A stretch of DNA of 64,000 nt, from the NCBI RefSeq assembly GCF_001641265.1, contig NW_020167526.1, positions 496,001 to 560,000 on the forward strand, in the 5' to 3' direction. Both the position numbers and the translations under genes were made by a program. The notes beneath the pieces were generated by a model that saw only the letters and a program-made list of their open reading frames with translations, was not told the origin of the DNA and searched no databases. Shown here in pieces: positions 1 to 10,815 of the stretch (position 1 is its first letter; each line of letters starts with the position of its first letter). The DNA comes from Pseudogymnoascus destructans. Lineage: Eukaryota; Ascomycota; Leotiomycetes; Thelebolales; Thelebolaceae.

Positions 1-495
1 AACATTCCATAAATTATATGGCTTAATGTTATGTTTTGTAATAAGGGCGTTATATGTGAGAAAGAATTCCTCAAACACCTCTTTCTTTTGTGCTTGCTTC
101 CGATGTGTATTTAACGTCTTCGTGTGAATTGTATGAAATTCGGGGTGTGCTTTTAGAAAGCGTTGTAGCCACCGTTGTGATGGTATCGTACGATTAGGTC
201 GTAAGTCTGCAACTGCCCGTAGTATCATAGATCGGTTGGCAGGGACCCCGCGCTCAAGTTGGTCGTATATGAATTGACAGACCGCGGTCTCTTGCGATTG
301 AGATAAGACTCGATTGCTACCTCCGTGGGGTAATTGAGGAGACGTAGTACTCGTAATACGACGTCGGAGTGTCTCACGGTTGACATTGAATTTATTTGCA
401 ACCCAAGCAATTGTATATGTACTTGGTTGTTTTAAGAAGAACTGTTGGGCCTCATTAAGGCGAGCAATCATAGTAGGATCGTTATTTTGAGGCAT
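1..495 (-). CDS. pogo-family transposase, N-terminal part, runs off left edge
   Basis: An open frame of 165 codons starts at an ATG at 495 and continues without a stop to base 1, so only the N-terminus is in the window. It shows a psq-like helix-turn-helix (residues about 8-50, containing VNRETLRRRI) and then a CENP-B-like second helix-turn-helix (about 60-130, with ERGVPANRSMILRAVADL and SQRWLQRFLKAHPEF). This two-HTH layout is the DNA-binding half of pogo/Fot1 transposases, which bind terminal repeats before cut-and-paste at TA. The DDE catalytic half lies outside the window, so activity cannot be judged. A related, broken N-terminus lies at 20267-20547. Confidence 0.8.
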   Translation of the reverse strand, partial: MPQNNDPTMIARLNEAQQFFLKQPSTYTIAWVANKFNVNRETLRRRITSTTSPQLPHGGSNRVLSQSQETAVCQFIYDQLERGVPANRSMILRAVADLRPNRTIPSQRWLQRFLKAHPEFHTIHTKTLNTHRKQAQKKEVFEEFFLTYNALITKHNIKPYNLWNV

Positions 496-560
496 TGTAG
501 ATACTACGTTATGAAGAATACTATTATTTTTTCTATATATCAAAATAGCGGTGTACGCAC

Positions 561-587
561 ATCTTGCTGTCGCACGCACAACTTGCT
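561..587 (-). repeat. tandem subterminal repeats of the left-edge pogo element
   Basis: Two copies of a motif reading AGCAAG on the minus strand lie 19 bp apart (563-568 and 582-587), upstream of the transposase start at 495. The same 19-bp spacing recurs at 20601-20625 next to the related pogo relic. By analogy with pogo elements these are probably transposase-binding sites in the terminal inverted repeat. The rest of 496-863 holds no gene I can support. Confidence 0.5.
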
Positions 588-863
588 GTCGCCACCTACG
601 AGCGAAGCGAGTGGGTGGAACACCGAGTACCATCACATAGCGGAAGCAGCACCGATTACAAGACGAGTGCAGGGCACACTAAGCAAGCGACTACTTTGAA
701 CGTAAGAGCTAGGAAAGCCAGATTCAACACCATAAGGGTGCGTAAGCAGTCAACACCACCATAGCGATGGTGCGTAGGTAGCAGGTAGCGAGCGCGGTCA
801 TACTATAGATAGGATAGGCTAGGGAAGAGGGATAGGCAGAGACTTGGGTTATTAGGTACTATA

Positions 864-1089
864 CGTTACGATTACAGCTCACAGCTTGTTACAGTAATTA
901 CAGTTGTTATAGGTATATATGGGATTATGGGTGCAGCCTTGGCCACCAAGGCTACAACCGCTAAGCAGACAACTGTATATTACGAGGAATAGCCTCACCT
1001 TCCTTCCTTCTTCTTCTTCTTCTCTCTTTAGATTCAATCTAGCTTACTTTACCCAGACTGGCACCATGACTTTCATGACCATCGTAACA
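864..1089 (+). repeat. LTR-A copy 1 (gypsy element A, 5' end)
   Basis: A 226-bp block matches 13142-13367 base for base in length, with roughly 15 differences. It ends in ATCGTAACA; the other copy begins TGTTACG, and here the first base has mutated to C. The copy is followed by leader sequence and a gag-like ORF, as expected of a 5' LTR. Confidence 0.75.
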
Positions 1090-1549
1090 TAAGATTGAAT
1101 CTCACCTTTCTTTTGCTCTCTGAACCTGAACCTTGATACTAAAATTCGAATTCCCTTCTTTAGAAACCCCAGAACTATATCCTGAAGTTGATTCCAGGTC
1201 CTTATATAGGTAGAAACCTCAAATTGGCTCCTGCGGTAGTCATACCTTTCACAACGCTCCCTTAACAAGGAATATTGTGAGGGAAGTGCGCTCCTCTCAA
1301 GTGGCTCCTACAGTAGACAAACTGTGCAATAGAGCCTTTGGCGATATGAGTCTGATCTATTGAATACGAAAACTGAAAGAAAGCAAAGCTGCTGTGGCAC
1401 ACATGGCCAAAGAAAAAGCCAAGATGGCTGACCGAAACCCAGAAGACTATGAGTCTATAAATGAGAAAACAACCTTAGCAGATGAGTCTGAGAAGAGAGA
1501 TGAACTTCAAGATGACTTCCTCGAAGCCCAAGAAGACTTCAAGAGGATG
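1090..1549 (+). pseudogene. gypsy-A leader and start of gag, interrupted at 1549
   Basis: Downstream of LTR-A is a non-coding leader (1090-1402) and then an ORF from ATG 1403 that is acidic and lysine-rich (for example LADESEKRDELQDDFLEAQEDF). It stops being gag at 1549, where copia LTR sequence begins. The gag frame resumes at 5764 (IAQEIHQSIL, then WNVNTYTEFQKL), which matches the gag of gypsy D at about 55990-56100 (AQERHESIL, then WNVETFDEFQKL). The two pieces are therefore one gag split by the copia insertion. Confidence 0.65.
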
Positions 1550-1712
1550 GGCTCGCCAACCGAATCGGGTTGCGGACCACCCACAAATAGTTCCATAGAT
1601 AGCTTCACTCAGAACAACAACAATACAAAAAACATATATTCAAGTGAACTGTTGTTCAACTCAACGTGATAACTATGCCGCTGCAGATACAGATACACCA
1701 CTGATCTCAACA
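1550..1712 (+). repeat. copia 5' LTR (probably truncated at its left end)
   Basis: It is 163 bp and differs from 5601-5763 by about one base, indicating recent insertion. It lacks the sequence equivalent to 5559-5600 of the right LTR and joins gypsy gag at 1549. Confidence 0.8.
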
Positions 1713-1727
1713 GGTTATGAGCCCGGC
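1713..1727 (+). other. copia primer-binding site, half-tRNA(iMet) type
   Basis: Immediately after the 5' LTR comes GGTTATGAGCCCGGC. Its complement contains GGGCTCATAACC, the anticodon stem-loop of initiator tRNA-Met (CAT anticodon), not the tRNA 3' end. Drosophila copia and yeast Ty5 prime from the same internal half-tRNA. The site is absent after the right LTR, as expected. Confidence 0.75.
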
Positions 1728-1865
1728 TATCGCAAAAGCCAAAAAAGTTACCATATTCAGAGAAGTGCTCATTACAGCACATACAATCTGAATTCGTGGA
1801 CAAGCGCTAACATACAGCACATACACTCCACGAAAACCTCAAGACGAACTTGCAGCCTCTAGCAG

Positions 1866-4800
1866 ATGATCGATTCAACTCAGCAAGAAGAGGAAGAAGA
1901 AGATCAATTCTACAATCTAGGAAGCCCCAGATCGAATTCATCATCCATCATCCAACTCTCACAAACTCGAAATTCCTTATCCAAACACACAAGACCTTTC
2001 ACAATGGGTGAAGGCAATGGAGGTCGGAATAACCTCCCAGAGAACATGAAACTCCGAGGAGAGGAGAATTACATACAATGGAAAACTGCGATGGAGGACC
2101 TCGCGGATGCCAACGACCTTGTCCGTTTCGTACACCCAAAAGGCAAAGCTCCTCCACAAGCAGATGAGTTCGATGAGAAGGTGGACATTGAGAAACTCGC
2201 CACATGGAAAGCGTGGAAAGCAGGAGACGCATCGATGAAACTCATCATCCAAACTAATGTGAAGAAAACACCATCACAGCTGCTTGCAGGTTGCAAGTCA
2301 GCATGCGAAATGTGGGTGATCTTACAGTCTCAATATGAAGGAACTGGCGCAGTTCTCAACTTCAATGCAATTGAAACATACACCAAGATCAAGTACGAAG
2401 ACTATGCAAACCTTGAACAATTCATCATTGGGTTCAAGAAAGCAATTGAGAAGCTCGCCAACCTCGAGATCTCTCCACCAGATGCGTGGCATCCAATTCT
2501 CTTCATCATGGCACTTTCAGATGCATGGCCAATCTGGGCAGAACGCCAGCGCTCGAATACCCGTAGTGAAGTAACAAAGCTCACACTCTCCGCGCTTATT
2601 GAGGATATTACGGATGAAGCTCGCAAGAAGGACAAGAAAGCAGATGGAAGCATACACTACAATGGCAAACCACCTACGAAGGGCAAACCAAATTCGAAAT
2701 TCAAAGACAGTGCAAAAGGGAAGAGTGGAAAGATGTGCAAGAACTGCGAAAATCCAAACGCAAGGCATGAACCCGAAAACTGCTTCGTTACAAACAAGAA
2801 GCTCCGTCACGAATGGGAACAACGGACTGGAAAGAAGTTCATGCCATTTAAACCGTCAAACTCAAGTAGCAAATCAAACAAGCTAAAGAAGGCAAAGAAT
2901 GACAACTCATCAGATGAAGAAGATGAATATCGTCAATTTGGCAAGAACGCCACCACATACATTTGTGTTCAACTCAACCACTCAAGGTCGCCAATTCAAA
3001 ATGGCACATTATTTGACACTGGAGCAGAGACACATATCGCCAGCTCAATCGAGGAATTCAACAGTGGCTCATACGAAACCTCATTGACTCTTCCATCCAT
3101 TGACACAGCAAGTGGCATTACCAAGCCACTTGGCCAAGGCGAAAGAACATTGCAATGCGCAACAGATGATGGAGGCATTCACACCCTACACCTTACCAAA
3201 GTTCAATATCTTCCAAACTGCGGAATGAACATCTTTGGAGCTCGAAAGCTCTTAGGAAGGGGTGAATTGCATATTATGGACAAGAACTTGGTTGTAAACA
3301 AGAAAGGTATTCCAATGTTCCGTTTCGATGAGAATATGATGATAATTGAAGCATCACCTCGAGCCTATGCATTCCCAGCAACTACTCACAAAAATGAGAA
3401 GAATCCTCCACACTCAATTCGACTCTGGCATCGCAGATTTGGACATCTTGGCCTCGCGAATGTACAGAAGACCTCGAAAATGGTGAGAGGCATGGCGATC
3501 TCTGACGAGGAAGACCTTACGCCACAAGAACAAGAAGATGAAGCTCTCCAATTGTGCGATCCATGCGAGAGAGGAAAGGCGAAGAAACACATTCACAAGC
3601 AAGCTGTAACTCGAAACTTGCAACCGTTCGATGAAGTTCACATTGACGTGGTCATGATCACGCCAGAAGGAATTGGAAAGAAGAAATATGCAACTATCTT
3701 TACAGAAAAGGCAACAACTGTTCGATGGGCATACTTTCATCGCGCGAAGAATGAAGCATATGATGCACTCATCAAATATCAGAAGATGGTCAACACACAA
3801 TTTGGCAAGATCATCAAGAAATGGAGAATGGATGGAGGAAAGGAATACAGTCCAAAGAAGCTCACTGAACTTGCAGAAGAACTTGGGCAAATCGTCGAAA
3901 TGACAACTCCTTACAACCCAGAGCAGGATGGCACATCAGAGCGGTCAATTGGCATTATCTGCGAGCGTACGCGGACTGCGATGATTGACATGGCTATTCC
4001 ACAGTTCCTCTGGCCTCTCATACTTGAGTCAATTGTACTTATTACCAACCGCACAGCAACTTCAAAGTTGAAAGGCAAGACGCCATACGAAGCTTTAACA
4101 GACAACCTTCATCCTGGACAAGACAACCGCCCATCTGTAGCACATTTTCGAGTGCTTGGATGCAAGACTTATGTACAAATCTCAAAGGAAAAGAGGGTCA
4201 CAAGTGCAAAGGTTACAGAACGGGCAGAAGTTGGAATTCTTGTTGGATATGAAGGCACACATATCTTTAAAATCTATGTGCCTACTCGAAGAGGACCACT
4301 CGAAAATCGCATAGTGCGATCCTCAAATGTCTGATTCGACGAAGGAGGACTCATTACGAAGCCATTCCCAGATGAGGACGAAATTGAAAGCGATAACGAA
4401 GATGCATCTATCACACTGCCTCATAGAGCCAGGGGTGAGGCAAATTATGACAGAGATCTAATTCAACGAGTCTCTAAAACACAGCATGAAGAGCATCACT
4501 CAGAAATCGAAAATGAGAGCGAGATCTCAGAATCCGAAAACTCACCTCAGGAACTAGAACTTCATGAGTTGGATCAATACTCAGAAGTCGATGATGAGGA
4601 TATAGAGCTGATGCCCACTATCACAGCGAGGAGAACTCGAAAGGTTTATATCCCAAAACCTGAGTTCAACAGGGTCACCCGCAACCAAACCCGCGAGCGA
4701 CCACAACAGCCATATCAACCACAACAGCCACCGCAAGCTATGAAGCTCACTCAACAGTCACAGAACCAGAATTCGAGCTCAGCATTCATTGCAGCATTCA

Positions 4801-5519
4801 CAGCTGGAGCACATACATCTATCTACGATGATCCAAGTACAATTGAAGAAGCAAAGCAGCAAGCAGACTGGCCAGAATGGCAAGCCGCCATCCAAAAGGA
4901 ATACCGAAACCTCAAACACAAGGGCACTTGGAAGCTTATGCAGCGAACTCAACTACCATCACACGCGAAAGTGCTACCAGGAAAGCTAGTCCTCAAAACC
5001 AAGAGAGACAAGAATGGCTCTATCATGAAGCGCAAAGCGAGATGGGTTGCAAAAGGTTTTAGACAGAAACAGGGAACTGATTTTGATCAGACATATGCTG
5101 GAGTGTGCAAGACAACAACATGGAAACTCGCAATCGCAATCGCAGCATTTTTCGGACTTGAAATTGAGCAAGTGGATGTGGTTGGAGCCTTCCTCAATTC
5201 TGATACGGACACAGAAATCTTCATGGATGTTCCACCAGACTGGGAAGTCAATGGCAGCATACTGGAAAATGCGCCAAATTGGATGTGCCATCTACAGAAA
5301 GCACTTTACGGATTGAAGCAAGCACCTCGACTTTGGCAAAGAGAGCTTGCAAAGGCACTTCATGGACTCTTCATTCGGGAGCACATTGAAAATGGGTCAA
5401 TTGACCTCTGGTATGTGGAAACAGCCAACATGGTAGCAGATGGATTGACCAAGCCGCTACCCGCCACACAACATGAGAAGTTCATACAGCAGCTTCAGAT
5501 GAAGGTGATCACGGCCTAG
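1866..5519 (+). pseudogene. copia gag-pol polyprotein with one internal stop and an RT/RNase H deletion
   Basis: One reading frame runs from ATG 1866 to 5519 apart from a TGA at 4332-4334. In order: Gag (residues about 50-260); a zinc knuckle-like CKNC...H...C; protease with LFDTGAETH; the GAG-pre-integrase HHCC zinc site (LWHRRFGHL ... LCDPCERGK); integrase core with D, D and E in HIDVV, RMDGGKE and SERSIG; then, past the stop, reverse transcriptase up to KALYGLKQAPRLWQRELAKA. There the frame jumps to the end of RNase H (FIREHIENGSIDL, MVADGLTKPLP). The YVDD catalytic block and most of RNase H are missing, and the junction keeps the frame. The TGA stands where copia proteins usually have arginine before FDE, consistent with CGA to TGA. 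Confidence 0.9.
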
Positions 5520-5558
5520 GAAATGGGAATGGCCTCAATTCAGTCATGCAAAGGGGTG

Positions 5559-5763
5559 TGTTGAAGGAGGAGGTTGCTCAGACTGATTGGTTAGGCGTGT
5601 GGCTCGCCAACCGAATCGGGTTGCGGACCACCCACAAATAGTTCCGTAGATAGCTTCACTCAGAACAACAACAATACAAAAAACATATATTCAAGTGAAC
5701 TGTTGTTCAACTCAACGTGATAACTATGCCGCTGCAGATACAGATACACCACTGATCTCAACA
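5559..5763 (+). repeat. copia 3' LTR
   Basis: It starts TGTTGAAG right after the purine tract at 5550-5556 and ends TCAACA. Bases 5601-5763 equal the 5' LTR. Confidence 0.7.
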
Positions 5764-5863
5764 AAAATAGCTCAAGAAATACACCAGTCTATACTATCAA
5801 AGGGCCACCAGATGAGGACTTGGAATGTCAACACCTACACTGAATTCCAAAAGCTGTCACCTA
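5764..5863 (+). pseudogene. gypsy-A gag, continuation after the copia insertion
   Basis: About 33 codons (IAQEIHQSIL ... TEFQKLSPN) continue the gag frame from 1549. They end where a pogo element begins at a TA (5862-5863). Homology to gypsy-D gag is direct within this window. Confidence 0.65.
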
Positions 5864-7406
5864 ACGTAAGTCGTGGCGTAACCAGGAGAATGGCGTAAAC
5901 GGGATAGTGGGGAATATCGAGCATCAAGAGTATCACCAAACCAATGTAAACCCCCACCATGGTGCGAAAGCGTAGTCAGAAAGCTGAAGAACTAGAAGTT
6001 TTATTGCCACAAGCTGTTGCTGGAGTTAAAACGGATTATACAAATCTTCGTATGGTGCTGCAAAGGCTTTACACCTTCGGCCAGACACAGTCCTCCAACG
6101 CGTTAATGGGAAACTGTCACAGAGAGAAGCTCGACAACAACAACAACTGCTATCGCCAGCACAAGAGCAGACACTTTTAAAGTGGATTAAGGTGCTAACA
6201 ATTAGTGGATATGCTCCTAGTCACCGTATATTGCGGGATATTGCTGACGAAATCCGTGTCAACTGATGCCACGTTTTCGAACTGTCGCACCCTATCTTTT
6301 GTAACTCCACTCATTCTTTGTGCTTCGACCTGTCTGCCTAGTTGGATTTGTAAATGCGGATATCGTTTTATAAACTGTGGGACCCAGTCTTGTCCAAGGG
6401 GAAAGTTCGGAATCTCTTCGTGATGCGTGTGTTGGGCATGTTAATGGGGTGGTTTGATGCGTACAAGGACCTTGTGGCGCGTCTAGGAATACAAGAACAC
6501 AACGTGTATAACATGGATGAAACTGGATTTTCGATTGGCACTATGGAGTGTACTCGGATCATTGTTGATTCTACACTCCGTACACGTCACCAGGCACACC
6601 AAGGCTGGCAGGAATGGGTGTCTGCTGTTGAATGCATCTGTATGGATGGAACGACCATTCACCCTCTTATAATATTCAAGGGTCGGAACGTCTTACAAAA
6701 CTGGATCCCTCCTGAGGTTATCAATAAATGGCACTTCTCTGCTAATACAAAGGGTTGGACAAGCAACTTACATGGCATCGAGTGGTTAAAATGCGTGTTT
6801 GAATCAGCAACGCATGCGAAAGCGACATCTAATGGAGCACAACAACAACAGTTACTCATATGTGATGGCCATGACAGTCATATAAGTGGAGGCTTTATAT
6901 CCCATTGTATGCAAAATCGAATATCTATCCTTGTCCTCCCACCGCACACTTCGCATGTATTGCAACCACTCGATGTTGCAGTCTTCGGACCATTGAAAAA
7001 ACATCTCACAAGTGCGCTCTCACATTTGAATGAAGCGCAACTTACATGCATACAAAAAGCAGAATGGTTATCTGCATACATCAAAGCGAGAGCAATTGCG
7101 CTATCTACTCATAATATTACATCTGCGTGGAGGGGTGCTGGTCTACAACCTTTCCAACCTCAACGGGTGATCCGGATGGTGACGCTCCAACAGACAGATG
7201 TGACAGATGATAGATGTAAGGATGCCTCCGTACCTAGATACTCGAAGAACCTGTCTCAGTTACGGTCACTACAAGCATGGAATCCGACTCGGTGGGGTTT
7301 CGAACCAGTAGAGGAAGACATAGCGAGTTACACTATAGTGGGGGACGGTAAGGGTGTAGGGTTCAGGGTCGATGCAGACCTGTTGCGGTGGAAGATTCAG
7401 GGCTAG
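5864..7406 (+). pseudogene. pogo/Fot1-like transposase, frameshifted
   Basis: Following TA-ACGT at 5862-5867 (the terminus also seen in other pogo elements here) is a degenerate transposase gene. An HTH-like N-terminus starts at ATG 5959; one frameshift lies near 6080-6100 and stops follow near 6263-6340. The catalytic half is open from about 6354 to 7406 and contains NMDETGF (first Asp), ICDGHDSH (second Asp) and LQPLDVAVFGPLK (third acidic site), the DDD signature of pogo/Fot1 elements. Residues between the N-terminal HTH and NMDETGF are largely missing. It probably inserted into gypsy-A gag. No matching right inverted repeat was found. Confidence 0.8.
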
Positions 7407-7460
7407 GGTTGGGATAACCGAGTCGGGCCCGTTTCGGGTACTTAAGGAAACAGACTCAAC
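7206..7460 (+). repeat. pogo 3' tail, partly repeated at 11467-11600
   Basis: Sequence around GTAAGGATGCCTCCG and the block ACCGAGTCGG ... GGTACTTAAGG recur in diverged, shortened form at 11467-11600. The tail beyond the stop at 7406 shows no gene. Confidence 0.5.
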
Positions 7461-7569
7461 GGGGTTTAGTTACCCACAAGATTGGTTAAGTTATGACATA
7501 ATTTGTCTATAGGGGTACTCTGACCTTGGACCTCCTTTCACTTCCTATAGGCTAGGAACCTAGGAGATG
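7461..7569 (+). repeat. LTR-C fragment
   Basis: About 109 bp match part of the complete LTR-C at 62263-62382 (TAGTTACCCACAAGATTGG onward). The fragment is cut at 7569 by the start of LTR-B. Confidence 0.7.
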
Positions 7570-7877
7570 TGTAACGCTGACTTCTAAATGATAGAAGACA
7601 CAGAGGTTTCTTGCGTAAGGTTGACTTGACAGAGAAGGCAGTGGATTAGACACAAAGGCTTTCCAAGTAACACGTTACAGTATTGTAAAGAATACTATAT
7701 TGAGTTGAGCACGAATCTCCTATCTAAGGAAATACTATCTACTTAAATAGTGGTGTCGTGCCAAAGGGATATCCGTGGATAACATGGATAACATAATATC
7801 CATGATATCCAATGTTATCCATCACGTGAGGTTGCAGCTGTAAGCGCTAGCCATAGCACTAGCACTTAGCCGTAACA
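7570..7877 (-). repeat. LTR-B, 3' LTR of gypsy element B
   Basis: On the minus strand it starts TGTTACGGCTAAGTGC and ends GTCAGCGTTACA. It is 308 bp and closely matches the inverted copy at 10507-10815. The flanks (AGATG left, TCTGG right) are not a duplication, so this is an element end rather than a solo LTR. Confidence 0.8.
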
Positions 7878-10406
7878 TCTGGCCGGCTCTTCGGGTCAGG
7901 TTACTTCGACCCTTCGTTTCTCATGGTGGTAGCTGCTTGTTGCGACACCTGTGAGATGTTTGGGAAGGGTGGCTCCTTGGCTCAGAGGGCTTAGTTTAGA
8001 ATCGTGGGTAGCAACGACTCTGTTTTTTCTGCTTTGTCGTCCCTTTCGTGATCATAGTCTTGTCCTGTCTCACATGCCGTAACCCACCCGAGTAGTTCCT
8101 GTGGTGGTCCTGGTATATGTGGGTACTCTGTGTGAAACTCTCTGAGTTTGTGGGGAGAGTTCATGAAGTTCGACGCTGGGTACCACTCCGGGTCCGGATC
8201 GTATCCTACCCAACTAACCCGGTATTGTAGTTGCTTCCATTGGAGCCTCACGGCAAGGATCTTTTCCACTTCCCATTCCTCTACTCCGTCTATAACTTTA
8301 CTGCTAGGCTCAGGCGGATCCTGACCAGGTAGGGGGTTGTTCGGATCCTTCATGAGGACGTCTGGTGAGAACACATCTTGTATTTGAGAACCGGTAGGTA
8401 GTTCCAATCAAAACGTGTGCCCAATCCGTTCTGACACTGTATATGGTCCGACCCATTGTTGGCCCAGCTTGCGGCTAGGACGAGAGTTTTTCAAATTTTT
8501 GGTCGATAGGTACACTCTATCTCCTACGTCCCAGTCGATGGCCCTTCGGCGTCGATTCACGTGCTTAGACATTTCCTCTTGTGCCTTTGCCATGTTTTCC
8601 TTTGTGTGGACCCATGCGGTATGCATTCGGTCTGCCACCGCCTTGGCTTCCTCTCGGTTTAGGGTCTCCCGGGGGTTGGTGCTTTTCGGAGTGTTCCAAT
8701 CCCAACTCGTAGGAGGATCAGTTCCGTACTTGAGTCGGTAGGGGGTCATGCCAATGGATGCATGGGGGAGTGTCATTTGCACGTGGTCCATTATGGGGAT
8801 GAGTTCGCTCCAGTTATCCTGGTAATGGGATACTAAAGGCCTCAGTCTCTGATCGATGTATCGGTTCATGATTTCCGTCTGTCTGTCGGTCTGCTTATGA
8901 TAGGCAGTCGACAGCTTAACCTTAACGCCGATAATTCGATAGAACTCCTGCCAAAAGGATGAAACGAATTGGGGTCCGCGGTGGCTTACGATCGACTCTG
9001 GAGTGTGTCCGGATCAGTATATCCATTCAATGAACAATTGTGCCATTTGCCGGGCAGTTGTGATTTTGTAGCAAGGTATGGTCACTGAACTCTTTCCGAG
9101 TCGGTCCATAAACACTAAGATGCTGTCGTATCCATGCTTGTCCCTTGGGAACTCCTTGAAGTCCATGGTGAGGTGTTGCATAGGATATTCGGGTACGGGC
9201 AGCGGGTGTAGGAATCCTTGTTGCTTGGTGACATTGGTATGAGAAAGCCGACATGTCACACAATTCCTCACATAGTGCAAACAATCCGCTTCCATCCCGA
9301 CCCAGTGGTACTTCGGGGCAATCAATTGATAGTTTTTCTGGCTGCTAGGTTGTGCCACCGACACCTGGTCATGCGCTTCTCGGATTAGTTTCGTACATAG
9401 CTCGGTGTGGCAATTTACACATAGCCGGCCTTTGTATAGAAGAAGCTGGTCGTTCATCGTGAACCCGTCAGGTAGGGGGTGTTTTGCGCGTGTCTCTGTA
9501 AACGACTCTCTGTTGTCCGCACATAAAGCCTCTATTAAATTGAAAGGCATCTGGGGCTTGGAGGTGTCCATCGAATTAATGGATGCTATGTAGCTCTCTG
9601 CGAGTTCGGCGCTGATTCGGGGGTGCAGGCAGCTTGGACCTAACAATACCCTCACCCTACTATCAAGCTTGACTTTCTGCTGCGTTACCAAGTCTTCGTC
9701 TCTTCGGCTCAGAATATCTGCCTTCTGGTTATTCTTGCCCGCGGTGTACGTAATGCAGAAGTTGAAGTCGGAGAGTAGTTCCATCCACCGAACCTGCTTC
9801 GCAGTGAGAACCTTGGTAGACATGAAATATTCTAGCGAATGGTGGTCAGTGTAAACGTCGACTCGGTGGCTCACCGAAGCCAACTCGGGCCTCCATTTTC
9901 TGAAGGCCTTTACTATTGTGAATAGTTCCTTGTCGTGGATCTCCCAGTTGATCTCGTGTCTGGATAGGACATGACTGTAGAAGCTTATGGGGTACCAGCA
10001 CTTGTCAGGGTGTTCTTGAGAGATGACACCAGCTACGACTCCATCGGAGGAATCTGTCTCCAGCTTCGTAGGCAATTCGGGGTTGAAGTGGTAAAGTGCC
10101 TGTATAGGAGTTGCCAGCGCAATTCCTCAAAAGCAGCCTCGCATTCGTCTGTCCATCGGAACAGCTCCGAGGGACTAGTGATGGTGGTGAGGGGCTTTGC
10201 TATTTTGCCGAAATTGCGAATGAATTGTCTATAGAAGCCACAGAATCCCAGGTAGGACTTCACACCTGTAACAGTGGTCGGTCGGATCCAGTTACGGAGG
10301 GGTTCGATTTTGTCAGGGTCCTCTTCAACACCGGAGGTAGTGAGAACGTAACCCAAGTATTTTGTCCTGGTGACGTTGAACTCACATTTATTCAAATCGG
10401 CTTGGA

Positions 10407-10459
10407 ATAGAGCATGTGCATAAGGTCCTATGCTGTAGGACCTTATGCACATGCTCTAT
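10407..10459. repeat. perfect 24-bp inverted repeat inside gypsy-B RT
   Basis: Arms 10407-10430 and 10436-10459 are exact reverse complements with a 5-nt loop (TGCTG). The left arm as displayed (right arm in coding sense) replaces expected RT coding sequence after EHVHKVLQ, so the second arm is probably a template-switch copy of the first. Confidence 0.9.
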
Positions 10460-10506
10460 GTGTTCCATAGGGTCCTCTGAATAGATTAGGATGTCGTCTA
10501 AGTATG

Positions 10507-10815
10507 TGTTACAGCTAAGTGCTAGTGCTATGGCTAGCGCTTACAGCTGCAACCTCACGTGATGGATAACATTGGATATCATGGGTATTATGTTATCCAT
10601 GTTATCCACAGATATCCCTTTGGCACGATGCCACTATATAAGTAGATAGTATTTCCTTAGATAGGAGGTTCGTGCTCAACTCAATATAGTATTTTTTACG
10701 ATACTGTAACGTGTTACTTGAAAAGCCTTTGTGTCTAATCCCCTGCCTCCTCTGTCAAGTCAACCTTTACGCAAGAAACCTCTGTGTCTTCTATTGTTTA
10801 GAAGTCAGCGTTACA
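10507..10815 (+). repeat. solo LTR-B inserted in the RT of gypsy B
   Basis: 309 bp, TGTTACAG ... GCGTTACA, in opposite orientation to LTR 7570-7877. It is flanked by the exact 5-bp duplication GTATG (10502-10506 and 10816-10820). It lies between the Tyr and the Leu-Asp-Asp codons of the RT catalytic motif. Confidence 0.95.

Larger units (their letters stand above)
1550..5763 (+). mobile_element. Ty1/copia retrotransposon inserted in gypsy-A gag
   Basis: Bounded by nearly identical 163-bp direct repeats (1550-1712 and 5601-5763) that end in ATCTCAACA. The right LTR probably starts earlier, at TGTTGAAG (5559), directly after a purine tract (AAAGGGG), which would make it 205 bp; the left LTR would then lack its first 42 bp. 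No clean 5-bp target duplication is visible, consistent with loss of the left terminus. The element is internally deleted and cannot be autonomous. Confidence 0.85.

Noticed and set aside
4332..4334. Copia TGA as programmed readthrough between gag-int and RT
   Set aside because: It falls after integrase, not at a gag-pol border, and RT itself is deleted. A C-to-T change at an Arg codon explains it better.
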